This document shows, one piece after another, positions 1 through 6,930 of a stretch of DNA of 64,000 nucleotides; positions within the stretch are counted from its first letter, which is position 1; each line of letters opens with the position of its first letter. The position numbers and the translations under genes were made by a program. The stretch is from Palsa-147 sp963771905 (lineage in GTDB: Bacteria; Acidobacteriota; Terriglobia; Acidiferrales; UBA7541), in assembly GCA_963771905.1 (NCBI GenBank), contig CAVYVI010000006.1, positions 186,001-250,000 on the forward strand. Direction: 5' to 3'. The notes below the pieces were generated by a model. That model saw only the letters and a program-made list of their open reading frames with translations. It did no database searches and was not told the origin of the DNA.

Positions 1-2
1 GA

Positions 3-581
3 GCCGGTGCTGCCGCAGTGGGCACAATCTACTTCGCCTTCGCCCTGCTGGGGGTACCGCTCATCATTGAGCATCCGCTCGTCTACAATGGCTTTGGCAA
101 CTTCTTCGAACAATTCTCATACGTCTCGGGGGCCATGATCCTATATGCGTGTTCCGGTCCAATCGCCCCGGCCCGAACGGCGAGATTGGCTCAGTTCGGG
201 TACTACTCGTTCGGTGTTTGTGTTGTCTCGTTCGCACTCGAACAGCTTTTCTATCTCTCCAACACAGCAAGTCTTGTTCCGAAATGGATTCCGCCTGGAC
301 AAATGTTCTGGGCGATCGCAACCACCGCCGCGTTTGCTCTTGCCGCTATCGCTCTACTCACGGGGTTCATGGCCCGGCTCGCCTCTCGATTGACCACGGC
401 GATGCTGGTGGGTTTCGGTTTGCTGGTATGGCTGCCGTTGCTCTTTGCCGATCCCCATAGTTTTCTGAACTGGTCCGAAAGTGCGGAGACTCTCGCGATC
501 GCAGCGTCGGCGTGGATTGTCGCGGACTTGCTCGGCGCCCGTCGCTCCGCAGAGTCTGCACCCGCGAGCCTGAGTGAATGA
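3..581 (+). CDS. DoxX-like integral membrane protein, 5'-truncated by window edge
   Basis: The frame is open from the first bases; the first internal start is a GTG at 18, but the reading frame continues upstream, so the true N-terminus probably lies outside the window. The visible ~190 residues hold four or five hydrophobic helices and the pattern FGLLVWLPLLFADPHSFLNWSE near the C-terminus (quoted in parts: LLVWLPLLFADP, then LNWSE), which resembles DoxX/DoxD-like proteins of acidobacteria. A short polar tail follows the last helix. No catalytic motif is visible and the function of these small membrane proteins is poorly defined. The family call rests on topology and remembered similarity only. 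Confidence 0.6.
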   Translation, partial: AGAAAVGTIYFAFALLGVPLIIEHPLVYNGFGNFFEQFSYVSGAMILYACSGPIAPARTARLAQFGYYSFGVCVVSFALEQLFYLSNTASLVPKWIPPGQMFWAIATTAAFALAAIALLTGFMARLASRLTTAMLVGFGLLVWLPLLFADPHSFLNWSESAETLAIAASAWIVADLLGARRSAESAPASLSE

Positions 582-617
582 TATTCGCTCTCTGGGTCAT
601 CCGCGTTTCAACCTAAG

Positions 618-833
618 ATGTCTCGTTCAAATGCGAGTTTGGATATCTTGGCGGACAGCCATCATCAACCGAGGCCTGAATACAAGGAAGATTGTGACGT
701 ATTTATAGAAGCCTACATCGTTAACGACGCTCCCGGCGTCGGCACGATCTTAAATTACGAATTGGACGTAGAAATCGGTGAGGTTCCGGCAAAACGGAAG
801 AGCGAGACGTGGTTTATAGAAACCGGAACCTAA
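618..833 (+). CDS. Small hypothetical protein, possibly truncated
   Basis: An ATG-initiated 71-residue frame, 36 bp after the DoxX-like gene. It is acidic, has no membrane segment, and its middle part (VFIEAYIVNDAPGVGTILNYELDVEIG) reads like the first strands of a beta-rich domain: AYIVND, then NYELDVEIGE. It stops soon after those strands, so it may be the 5' part of a longer gene that has been cut short. No clear Shine-Dalgarno is seen. I do not recognise the family; it could also be a chance frame. Confidence 0.35.
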   Translation: MSRSNASLDILADSHHQPRPEYKEDCDVFIEAYIVNDAPGVGTILNYELDVEIGEVPAKRKSETWFIETGT

Positions 834-990
834 TTGTCCGGTAAATGCGTTACTCAGGAGTTGTCCTGACTCTTGGAACTTTTGGACCGCTAAACCAGTT
901 TATTAATCGGGCCTCTTCGCGAATCCCTTGCCGCCTCCACATGGCGAAATTTAATATAATCAAATCGAAATGAGCCAAGAGCCCCCATTG

Positions 991-1377
991 ATGCGAGTTC
1001 TAGTTCTCGTACTGCTGATTACGACTAGCTGCGATGCGTGGGCCCAGAGCGCACAGAAAAAACGGGAAGCCGCCTATCAGGCAAAGCTCCAGTCTTACTC
1101 TGATGTCCTCAAACCGGGAATGACCCGCAAGGATGTGGAAGATTACCTTCGCGGGAAAGTTGTCGCATTCGGGCAGTTGTGTTGCATTGACGAAAAGACC
1201 GCGTCCGCCGACCTAGTTTATATCGGAAAAGAGAAACATCCTTGGTACTGTGAAAAGCACAATGTCTTCATCGCCTTTCAATTCGCAGCTGTCGAGCCGC
1301 ACAAGGGTTGGGAGGCATATGATTCGGACACGCTTAAGCGCATCACCGTCTTCCACAAATGGGAAGGTTGCCTCTAA
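991..1377 (+). CDS. Small secreted hypothetical protein
   Basis: From the ATG at 991 the product is 128 residues and begins with a clean signal peptide (MRVLVLVLLITTSCDAWAQ, cleavage probably after AWA). The frame also opens at an ATG at 970; that one sits 9 nt after a TATAAT box (955-960), so a leaderless start there is possible. The mature part is basic, starts with a helix (AQKKREAAYQAKLQSY) and carries MTRKDVEDYLRGK, similar to the short helical motif of SmpA/OmlA-like lipoproteins that bind outer-membrane machinery. Four cysteines follow, in CC, YC and GC contexts. Specific function unknown. Confidence 0.6.
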   Translation: MRVLVLVLLITTSCDAWAQSAQKKREAAYQAKLQSYSDVLKPGMTRKDVEDYLRGKVVAFGQLCCIDEKTASADLVYIGKEKHPWYCEKHNVFIAFQFAAVEPHKGWEAYDSDTLKRITVFHKWEGCL

Positions 1378-1394
1378 CAGAATGCAAGGGACGG

Positions 1395-1619
1395 TTAGTC
1401 GAATAATCGGAAACTGACCCCGCGCCGCAGTATGTCGAGCACTCGAAACTCCTGCATCGTCAAGTCGAAGTTTCGCAGTTGCGAGGTCAACTCCTCCTGC
1501 ATCCAGCCCGCCGTGTCTCTGAGCTCGGCGTAAGCGCTGTACGCACGCCTCGTCCTCCCCCGCACATCCACTCGCTGTTCCGGAATTCCCTCTTTGTAAC
1601 TCTCCGTCTCCAATCTCAT
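1395..1619 (-). pseudogene. Truncated MarR-family regulator remnant
   Basis: The minus-strand frame from ATG 1619 ends after about 74 residues. Its last part, YSAYAELRDTAGWMQEEL followed by LRNFDLTMQEFRVLDILRRG, looks like the first helices of a MarR-type winged-helix regulator up to the start of the DNA-binding helices. The frame then stops within a few codons (SFRLFD), so the winged helix-turn-helix itself is missing. The frame reaches upstream to 1676, but that part overlaps a palindromic repeat and looks non-coding. I read it as a gene relic at the edge of the IS islet. The family assignment is by eye. Confidence 0.4.
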
Positions 1620-1647
1620 CGCTGTCCCGCAGTTCTTGCCGTTCGTA

Positions 1648-1669
1648 GGGGCGGATCTCAGACCCGCCC
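1648..1669. repeat. REP-like GC-rich palindrome
   Basis: GGGCGGATCT (1649-1658) pairs with AGACCCGCCC (1660-1669) across a one-base gap, with one G-T type mismatch. The core looks like the short palindromic GGGCGGGTCT elements scattered between genes in some bacterial genomes. It is a single copy in this window, so a family cannot be shown here. Confidence 0.35.
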
Positions 1670-1853
1670 GCTCCAAAAATGCCGCCGCGGCGTCCGCCTG
1701 CCGCCTTGGTCGAGACGTCTAGCCCCACAATGCCTGGTCGTCAATCGTCCATCCATCTTTTAGGATTGAAGCGAGTCGCATCCAGACCGCTCGGGCTTGC
1801 CATCCAATATTTCTAAGACTAGGCACGTCTTTTTATACTCATCCGTGCTGGTG

Positions 1854-2072
1854 CCTGATTAGTGGGGTGGTCTCAGTGGGTCGACGCAACACTCAGGTCG
1901 AACCCAGTTTGCATTGAAAACAAAGGCTAAATCGCTCGCTAGGGTCAGATCAGCCGGAGCACTACCCTGGCTAGGTTTTGACCGAGTAGAGCCAAACAGA
2001 TCGCTTCTCCCGGGGAAGCATTGTCGAATCAATGCATTGGATGGTGTTTCATCGACCGGTTGAGCTGGCAGC
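1854..2072. repeat. Direct repeat, copy 1, left border of IS islet
   Basis: This 219-bp stretch recurs at 7545-7764 in the same orientation. From 1866 onward the copies differ by five substitutions and one inserted base. The first 12 bases (CCTGATTA plus four) match more loosely. Homology stops exactly after CTGGCAGC on the right in both copies. There is no ORF of note inside. It holds a short palindrome (CTTCTCCC/GGGGAAG). It is too long and too diverged to be a fresh target-site duplication, so it is more likely a duplicated intergenic block or a small non-autonomous element. Confidence 0.85.
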
Positions 2073-2122
2073 GCCTATCGGAGATGTGCTTTCAATTGTC
2101 CGGTTACGCGACGCAATATAAA

Positions 2123-2186
2123 AGGGCGCCCCAATTGGAGTAGGTTTTGAGTGTCGGCTCGAACCTACCTCAGAAAGGAGCGCCCT
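2123..2186 (+). promoter_or_regulatory. Leader hairpin covering the IS110 transposase Shine-Dalgarno
   Basis: Outer arms AGGGCGCCCC (2123-2132) and GGAGCGCCCT (2177-2186) pair at 9 of 10 positions. An inner perfect 7-bp stem joins GTAGGTT (2140-2146) with AACCTAC (2162-2168). The GGAG of the ribosome-binding site is inside the 3' outer arm, 3 nt before the ATG. Transcripts entering from outside would hide the start, a known strategy in other IS families; alternatively the fold belongs to a bridge-type RNA. Confidence 0.6.
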
Positions 2187-2188
2187 CT

Positions 2189-3256
2189 ATGGATAGCGTG
2201 AAGTATATCGGGATGGATGTGCACAAGGAAGCGATCTCCGTCGCGGTTCTAAATTCCTCGGGCAAGCTGGTGATGGAGTGCACGATCGAAACCAAGGCCT
2301 GCACCATTCTGGATTTTCTCAAAGGCCTGCGCGGAAGTTTGCATGTGACGTTGGAAGAAGGCACCTGGGCCGCCTGGTTGTATGACTTGATCAAGCCGCA
2401 CGTCACCGAGCTGGTGGTGTGTAATCCGCGCCGCAATGCTTTGCTCAAAGAAGGCAGCAAGAGCGACCGCATCGATGCGCGGAAGTTGGCCGAGTTGTTG
2501 CGCTCGAACATGGTCCGCTCGGTGTATCACGGAGAGCACGGCGTGCGGACGCTGCGCGAGCTGGCGCGGAGTTATCTGACCATCAGCACGGATCTGATCC
2601 GGGTGATGACTCGCGTGAAGGCGATCTATCGCAGTTGGGGGATTCCCTGCAGGGGAAAACAGGTTTACGCAGAACGCGATCGTGCCGAATGGTTGGCGAA
2701 AATCAGCGAAGCCGGCGTGCGCCGCCGGGCGGAGTTCTACTACCAGCAGTTCGCTGCGTTGCGAGTGCTGCGCCAGGAAGTGCGGCGCGAGTTGCTCGCG
2801 GAAGCGCAGAAGCACGACGCCTGGAAATTGCTACGCGAGATTCCGTTCATCGGCCCGATCCGTGCGGCTCTGCTGATCGCTTTGATTCAAACACCGCATC
2901 GCTTCCGCACCAAGCGGCAGCTCTGGACCTACAGCGGATTTGGCATCGAGACGCACAGCAGTGCCGAGCAGCGCTTCGTCCAGGGAGAGCTGCAGCGCGC
3001 CAAGAAACCGGCCTCGATTCGCGGGCTGAATCGCAATCACAATCACGAATTGAAGAACGTATTCAAAAGTGCCGCCACCGTGGCCGCTGCGAAGGCTGGC
3101 CCGTTCAAAGAGTTTTACGATGCGCTGGTGGCCAAGGGAATGCGGCCGGAAATGGCGCGTCTGACTTTGGCGCGCAAGATGGCCGCCATTACCTTGCTCG
3201 TCTGGAAGAAAGGAGTGCGCTTCGACGCCCAACATCTGAAACCACAAACAGCTTGA
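2189..3256 (+). CDS. IS110-family transposase (DEDD recombinase)
   Basis: This 355-residue recombinase moves its own element using a DEDD RuvC-like domain and a C-terminal Tnp domain with a catalytic serine. The N-terminus shows the RuvC start YIGMDVHKE, then the acidic LEEGTWAAWL, and the paired aspartates of KSDRIDARKLAELL. The C-terminal domain carries EIPFIGPIRAALLIALI and SGFGIETHSS, typical of the family, with a candidate nucleophile in NVFKSAATVAA. The ATG at 2189 is chosen over an upstream TTG (2147) because AAAGGAG lies just before it. Full length, with no frameshift seen, so it may be active. Confidence 0.92.
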   Translation: MDSVKYIGMDVHKEAISVAVLNSSGKLVMECTIETKACTILDFLKGLRGSLHVTLEEGTWAAWLYDLIKPHVTELVVCNPRRNALLKEGSKSDRIDARKLAELLRSNMVRSVYHGEHGVRTLRELARSYLTISTDLIRVMTRVKAIYRSWGIPCRGKQVYAERDRAEWLAKISEAGVRRRAEFYYQQFAALRVLRQEVRRELLAEAQKHDAWKLLREIPFIGPIRAALLIALIQTPHRFRTKRQLWTYSGFGIETHSSAEQRFVQGELQRAKKPASIRGLNRNHNHELKNVFKSAATVAAAKAGPFKEFYDALVAKGMRPEMARLTLARKMAAITLLVWKKGVRFDAQHLKPQTA

Positions 3257-3355
3257 GTGTCTCGAGCCAATCCGTTCCATCCTGGAATTTCTTCCGGCGG
3301 TGGTCAGTCGGATTCTGGAGACATTCGGGTTCGAGGGCGAGTCTCAGCTGATTAG

Positions 3356-4625
3356 CAGCTTGTTGAAGAATTTAGTTTTCGAAGTTTTTTCGTTCTCAGT
3401 TTTGAGTTTTCGCTGAGTTGTAAGGGAGTGGTTTGGGTTTTTCTATCTACCGAGCCGGCTCGTCGAAGCCACGTGTCACGTTCTGGCCATCAGGTTTCGC
3501 AATCGGCACAGGTTGTAGGCGGCCCCGGTGAAAGTAAACAGCCATCCCACCTTGTCGATCCCTCGCAACTTCACTTTCTTTAGCATCCCGACCATCTTCA
3601 TCCACCCGAACGACTGCTCCACTCGTTTGCGCTTTCGCTGACTCACCTCATACCCGGCATGCCGCGTGGTCCGCTCGTCTACCGCGCTCCTGCGATTGCT
3701 CGTGTTCTGCGCCACGTGCGGTGTGATGTTCATCCCGCGCAGTTCTCGTACGAATTCTCGCGTGTCGTAATTCTTGTCTCCTCCCAACGTCACTCGCTTT
3801 CCCCGCGGGACGGCCTCGGCCATCAGCAGCGCAGCATCTCGCTCCGCTCTGCCATTCGCCTCGCTCAGAAAGGTCTGCAGCAAAAGTCCGTTGCGATTCT
3901 CCATCATTACATGTCCCATATAGCTCAGCTTCGCCTCGCTCCCTCGGGACTTCGTCCACAACCGGGCATCCGGATCCGTAGTCGATTCATGCGTCTGGTT
4001 CTTTCTCTTTTCCCCTTTAAAGTCGACCTCTCCTCCCGGTCCAGCGGGCTTCCCACTCCCATCCTTTGGTCGGAAACTCTTCTGGCTGGCCCAGGCCTCG
4101 ATCAGCGTTCCGTCCACCGTGAAATGTTCATCGGACATAAACGGCCTGGCTCGTTCCAGCACCCGCTGGAAAAACGACTCGGCAATCTCTTCCTTCAGCA
4201 AGCGCTCCCGATTCTTGCTGTACACCGCGTGATTCCACACCACCTCGTCCATCTCCATCCCCACGAACCACCGGAACAGCAGGTTGTACTGTAGTTGCTC
4301 GATCAGCATTCGTTCGCTGCGAACCGAATAGAAGATCTGCAACAGCAGGGACCGCAACAGCCGCTCCGGCGCTATCGATGGCCGCCCCACGTCCGAGTAC
4401 AACTTCGCAAACTGCGGGGACATTTCCTTCAGGATCTCATCGACCATCCTGCGGATCGGTCGCAACGGATGGTCCGTCGGCACTCGCTTCTCTGGAGAAA
4501 CGTAGCTGAACATTCCTTCTTGCTGATTATCGTCGCCGCGCATTCACTCGCCTCCTTGGTCTTCCTACTTTCAGACGAGTTTTTTGAATTAAAGTTGCAA
4601 CGAAACTGCATTTTTCAACAAACTG
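3356..4625 (-). mobile_element. IS5-family insertion sequence, complete, 1270 bp
   Basis: Imperfect terminal inverted repeats bound the element: CAGCTTGTTGAAGAAT on the left (from 3356) and, read inward from the right end (4625), CAGTTTGTTGAAAAAT, 14 of 16 identical. One minus-strand transposase fills it, leaving about 120 and 80 bp of non-coding ends. The flanking TTAG duplication supports a genuine transposition event and shows it arrived after the IS110 element. Confidence 0.85.
3476..4543 (-). CDS. IS5-family DDE transposase
   Basis: A 355-residue cut-and-paste transposase with a DDE-type RNase-H fold. The N-terminal part (EKRVPTDHPLRPIRRMVDEI, GRPSIAPERLLRSLLLQ) is the usual DUF772-like lead. 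Catalytic acids lie in DEHFTVDGTLIEAWAS (first D) and TLGGDKNYDTREF (second D). The final glutamate is in QRKRKRVEQSFGWMK, followed by the family tail GWLFTFTGAAYNLCRLRNL. AGGAGG sits a few bases before the ATG (rc of 4541-4543). No break is visible, so the gene looks intact. Confidence 0.93.
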   Translation of the reverse strand: MRGDDNQQEGMFSYVSPEKRVPTDHPLRPIRRMVDEILKEMSPQFAKLYSDVGRPSIAPERLLRSLLLQIFYSVRSERMLIEQLQYNLLFRWFVGMEMDEVVWNHAVYSKNRERLLKEEIAESFFQRVLERARPFMSDEHFTVDGTLIEAWASQKSFRPKDGSGKPAGPGGEVDFKGEKRKNQTHESTTDPDARLWTKSRGSEAKLSYMGHVMMENRNGLLLQTFLSEANGRAERDAALLMAEAVPRGKRVTLGGDKNYDTREFVRELRGMNITPHVAQNTSNRRSAVDERTTRHAGYEVSQRKRKRVEQSFGWMKMVGMLKKVKLRGIDKVGWLFTFTGAAYNLCRLRNLMART

Positions 4626-4629
4626 TTAG

Positions 4630-4822
4630 TTAGGCTCTGCGTGCCTCGGGCACGCTGAGTCTCTCACGCGACCCTAGTCCCCCTCGGACAACCCGAAAAA
4701 GCTATGGGCCACGAGTCCCCAATAGAACCATGGTTGGCACCTGACAACCGTGCTGCTTGTGAGTCTCCGAACCGACCGGCTTCGTCGCGTCAAAGTGATG
4801 AAAAACGCTGGCGGAGAAGACC
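4630..4822. other. Non-coding stretch right of the IS5 element
   Basis: About 190 bp between the IS5 right duplication and a minus-strand terminator. A minus-strand frame of 74 codons (4702-4926) crosses it, but it runs through the terminator stem and has no ribosome-binding site, so I do not call it. Possibly the distal end of the interrupted IS110 element or remnant DNA. Confidence 0.4.
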
Positions 4823-4849
4823 AAAAACGCTGCCTGAATGAAGCAGCGT
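4823..4849 (-). terminator. Rho-independent terminator for the TonB-C gene
   Basis: Read on the minus strand, ACGCTGC (rc of 4843-4849) pairs with GCAGCGT (rc of 4827-4833) across a 9-nt loop and is followed by TTTT (rc of 4823-4826). It lies about 140 bp past the stop codon of the minus-strand TonB-C gene, the only gene it can serve. Confidence 0.6.
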
Positions 4850-4986
4850 CCCGAGATCACGGAACGGAAGGCCAGAACAATCCTGCTCAACGGGGTGGAC
4901 TGGACGGCAAGAAAAAATCCGGTCATGGGAAAGCTGTCTTTTCTTGACTCCTTTTATAGAACTTATCAGGAGTTATCGGGCGAAGC

Positions 4987-5490
4987 CTAGCGCGCCGCAC
5001 ATTTCCACAAGTTCAAGCACTTCACAGAGCGTACTTTGTGGGTCGTCGTCGCAGGAGGGTCGCAAAAGCAGAAAGGGGCAGCGGTAACCCAAATGTGATT
5101 TTGCGATTCCTCCACCTTTGGAGGAATGTTCGAGGAATTGCAGCAATCTTCGTGTGAAAACTGAAACGAGTAAACCACCGAGTACGCCGTCACGTCACCG
5201 GTGCATGCTCGGCATTCGAACTGCGATTGTTGAGCACTTTCCAATGCGGCCCGTTGCAGCAATGGGGGACCGCTAACGACTTCCACAGACTGAATAGTTC
5301 CGTCCTTCCGAATCCGAAGCGTTAAATGGACGTCGCCGTAAATTCCAGCGGTACGAGTGATCGGAGGATAGACGGGGTCGTGTAGCTTGGCCAGAAAGAC
5401 TCCGGTTTGAGCCGTATCGGAGCCAATCGCAGATTGCGCCTGAGCACTTCCGGAAAGTGCGAGAAAGCCGATAGCTACGATGAAGAGCAT
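4987..5490 (-). CDS. Secreted protein with TonB C-terminal-like domain
   Basis: From the ATG at 5490 the product has 167 residues; the frame extends to 5694, but only this start gives a signal peptide (MLFIVAIGFLALSGSAQAQ). After it comes a TonB-C-like fold: PVYPPITRTAGIYGDVHLTL, RIRKDGTIQSVEVVSGPPLL and AALESAQQSQF, the energy-transducer signature of a YP motif and VxVSGxPxL strand. There is no N-terminal Ton helix or proline spacer, so this is a stand-alone periplasmic TonB-C protein, common in acidobacteria, rather than a working TonB. The C-terminus is cysteine-rich (ECRAC, EDCC, CFC), which is unusual. It sits as cargo-like DNA between two IS elements. Confidence 0.7.
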   Translation of the reverse strand: MLFIVAIGFLALSGSAQAQSAIGSDTAQTGVFLAKLHDPVYPPITRTAGIYGDVHLTLRIRKDGTIQSVEVVSGPPLLQRAALESAQQSQFECRACTGDVTAYSVVYSFQFSHEDCCNSSNIPPKVEESQNHIWVTAAPFCFCDPPATTTHKVRSVKCLNLWKCAAR

Positions 5491-5647
5491 CAACGACGGG
5501 AAACGACGCCACACGAAAGCGAGTTTAAATCGAATGTTAGTGGGATGCAAACACAGGGTTGAGTCACAATCCGCTAACGGGCTAAGTCCTGATAAACGCC
5601 CTGGCAAGCATTTTTGTTTGGTAGTATGAGAATAAATGAAACTGGCT

Positions 5648-5663
5648 ATGCTGCAAGAGACCA
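5648..5663 (+). pseudogene. Original 5' end of the YdeI-like gene, split off by IS3
   Basis: ATG CTG CAA GAG ACC plus A (5648-5663) runs straight into the IS3 left end. Removing the IS and one ACCA copy joins it in frame to AAG TCA ACG at 6960 onward, giving MLQETKSTIRF, which continues into the YdeI-like protein. Seen directly from the sequence. Confidence 0.7.
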
Positions 5664-5737
5664 TGACCTGCTCCCCGAAATATAGTCCAGCCAAGACTTA
5701 GCTTCTCCGGGTATAAGACCGCGAGAGGAGAAGGGTC

Positions 5738-6004
5738 ATGAAAAGAAGCCGCTTTAGTGAAGAGCAGATCGTTGGGGTGTTGAAGGAGGCGGAGGCCGGA
5801 GTTCCCGTGAAGGACCTCAGCCGCCGGGTGGGTGTCAGTGAAGCGACGTTCTACCACTGGAAGGCGAAGTACGGGGGCATGGAAGTGAACGAGACCCGGC
5901 GGCTCCGTCAGGTGGAGGAAGAGAACGGACGGCTCAAGAAGATCGTGGCGCAGCAGGCGCTGGACCTGGACGCGCTGAAGGTGGTGCTGTCAAAAAAGTG
6001 GTAG
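5738..6004 (+). CDS. IS3-family transposase OrfA
   Basis: An 88-residue DNA-binding subunit. It has an N-terminal helix-turn-helix (RFSEEQIVGVLKEAEAG, then VKDLSRRVGVSEATFYHWKAKYGG) and a C-terminal leucine-zipper-like helix (LRQVEEENGRLKKIVAQQAL) used for dimerisation. Its frame ends just after a slippery A AAA AAG heptamer (5992-5998). A -1 slip there would fuse it to OrfB, giving the OrfAB transposase. Alone, OrfA normally represses or modulates transposition. Start ATG 5738 has GAGAGGAGAAGG upstream. Confidence 0.92.
   Translation: MKRSRFSEEQIVGVLKEAEAGVPVKDLSRRVGVSEATFYHWKAKYGGMEVNETRRLRQVEEENGRLKKIVAQQALDLDALKVVLSKKW
5992..5998 (+). promoter_or_regulatory. Programmed -1 frameshift site A AAA AAG
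   Basis: The heptamer is in the right phase: orfA codons AAA (5993-5995) and AAG (5996-5998). After a -1 slip the next codon is GTG at 5998, the first orfB codon. This is the standard IS3 arrangement; no attempt was made to fold a downstream stimulator. Confidence 0.75.
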
Positions 6005-6930
6005 GCCCGCGGGCGAAGCGAGAAGCGGTGCGTGTCGTGCGGGAACAAGCAGGGCTGAGCGAGCGACGCGCCTGTGGGCTGATCGGGATGCACGGCGGGA
6101 GCTGGCGGTACCAGCGGAAGGAACGGAACGAAGCGGCGTTGCGGGCTCGGCTGCGCGAGTTGGCAGGGGAGCGTCCGCGGTTCGGCTATCGGCGGCTGTA
6201 CATTTTCCTGCGACGGGAGAAGACCGAGGACGGAACGCTGCGGTGGCGGGTGAACCACAAGCGAGTGTATCGGCTGTACCGGGAGGAAGGGCTGGCGATG
6301 CAGCGTAGGAGGCGCAAGAAATTTCGATCTGAAGCGCGGGTGCCGTTGGCGCTTCCGACGCGTGCAAATGAGATGTGGACGATGGACTACACGCATGACC
6401 AAATGGCCGGCGGGCGGAAATTCCGAACGCTGAACCTGATGGATGGCTACACGCGAGAGGCCCTGCGGATCGAGCCGGACACCTCGCTGCCCGGTCTGCG
6501 TGTGGTGCGGGTTCTGGAGGGGTTGCGAGAACGACGTGGAACACCGGCAGCAATCCAGGTAGACAATGGAACGGAGTTCACCAGCCGCGTTGTGGATCAA
6601 TGGGCGTATCAGAATCAGGTGGCGCTGCACTTCATCGAGCGCGGCAAGCCCACACAGAACGCATTCATCGAAAGCTTCAACGGGGAGTTCCGCGATGAAT
6701 GCTTGAACCAGAACTGGTTCGTGGATCTCCGACACGCACGGGAGGTGATCGAGGACTGGCGAGTGGATTACAACACGGTGCGCCCGCACAGCAGTCTGGG
6801 CTATCGAACGCCGGAAGAGTTCGCGGCAAGTGTGGCCGCACGACCGGCGTCTCCCCCCACGCCGGTCGTCTCTATCGACCCAGCATGGGCCGGATCGGAT
6901 GTGCAGGAACCCCGGAGTGCTAACTTATGA
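5998..6930 (+). CDS. IS3-family transposase OrfB (rve integrase core)
   Basis: A 310-residue DDE catalytic subunit, beginning with GTG in the -1 frame directly after the slippery heptamer, so in vivo it is probably made as the OrfAB fusion (5738-6930). An HTH_21-like N-terminal part (LAGERPRFGYRRLYIFLRRE) precedes the rve core. Catalytic residues: D in MWTMDYTHDQMAGG, D in AIQVDNGTEFTSR, E in NAFIESFNGEFRDECLN. The tail VDYNTVRPHSSLGYRTPEEF is the family signature. No inactivating change is seen. Confidence 0.94.
   Translation: MVGPRAKREAVRVVREQAGLSERRACGLIGMHGGSWRYQRKERNEAALRARLRELAGERPRFGYRRLYIFLRREKTEDGTLRWRVNHKRVYRLYREEGLAMQRRRRKKFRSEARVPLALPTRANEMWTMDYTHDQMAGGRKFRTLNLMDGYTREALRIEPDTSLPGLRVVRVLEGLRERRGTPAAIQVDNGTEFTSRVVDQWAYQNQVALHFIERGKPTQNAFIESFNGEFRDECLNQNWFVDLRHAREVIEDWRVDYNTVRPHSSLGYRTPEEFAASVAARPASPPTPVVSIDPAWAGSDVQEPRSANL

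Larger units (their letters stand above)
2073..3352 (+). mobile_element. IS110-family insertion sequence, ends approximate
   Basis: The span covers one transposase gene and its flanking non-coding DNA. IS110 elements usually lack terminal inverted repeats, so the borders are estimated: the left from where the direct repeat stops (2072), the right from where an IS5-type element begins (TTAG duplication at 3352). The 116-bp left flank forms a strong hairpin (2123-2186). Bridge RNAs of IS110 elements are encoded in such non-coding ends, so either flank could hold one. The true right end might lie beyond the nested IS5 element. Confidence 0.55.
3352..4629. repeat. 4-bp target duplication (TTAG) flanking the IS5-type element
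   Basis: TTAG at 3352-3355 and again at 4626-4629 immediately outside the inverted repeats. The sequence fits the YTAR-type 4-bp duplications of the IS5 group. Joining the flanks reconstructs an uninterrupted site downstream of the IS110 transposase. Confidence 0.75.

Noticed and set aside
4702..4926. Minus-strand 74-codon frame
   Set aside because: It crosses the terminator stem at 4823-4849 and has no ribosome site.
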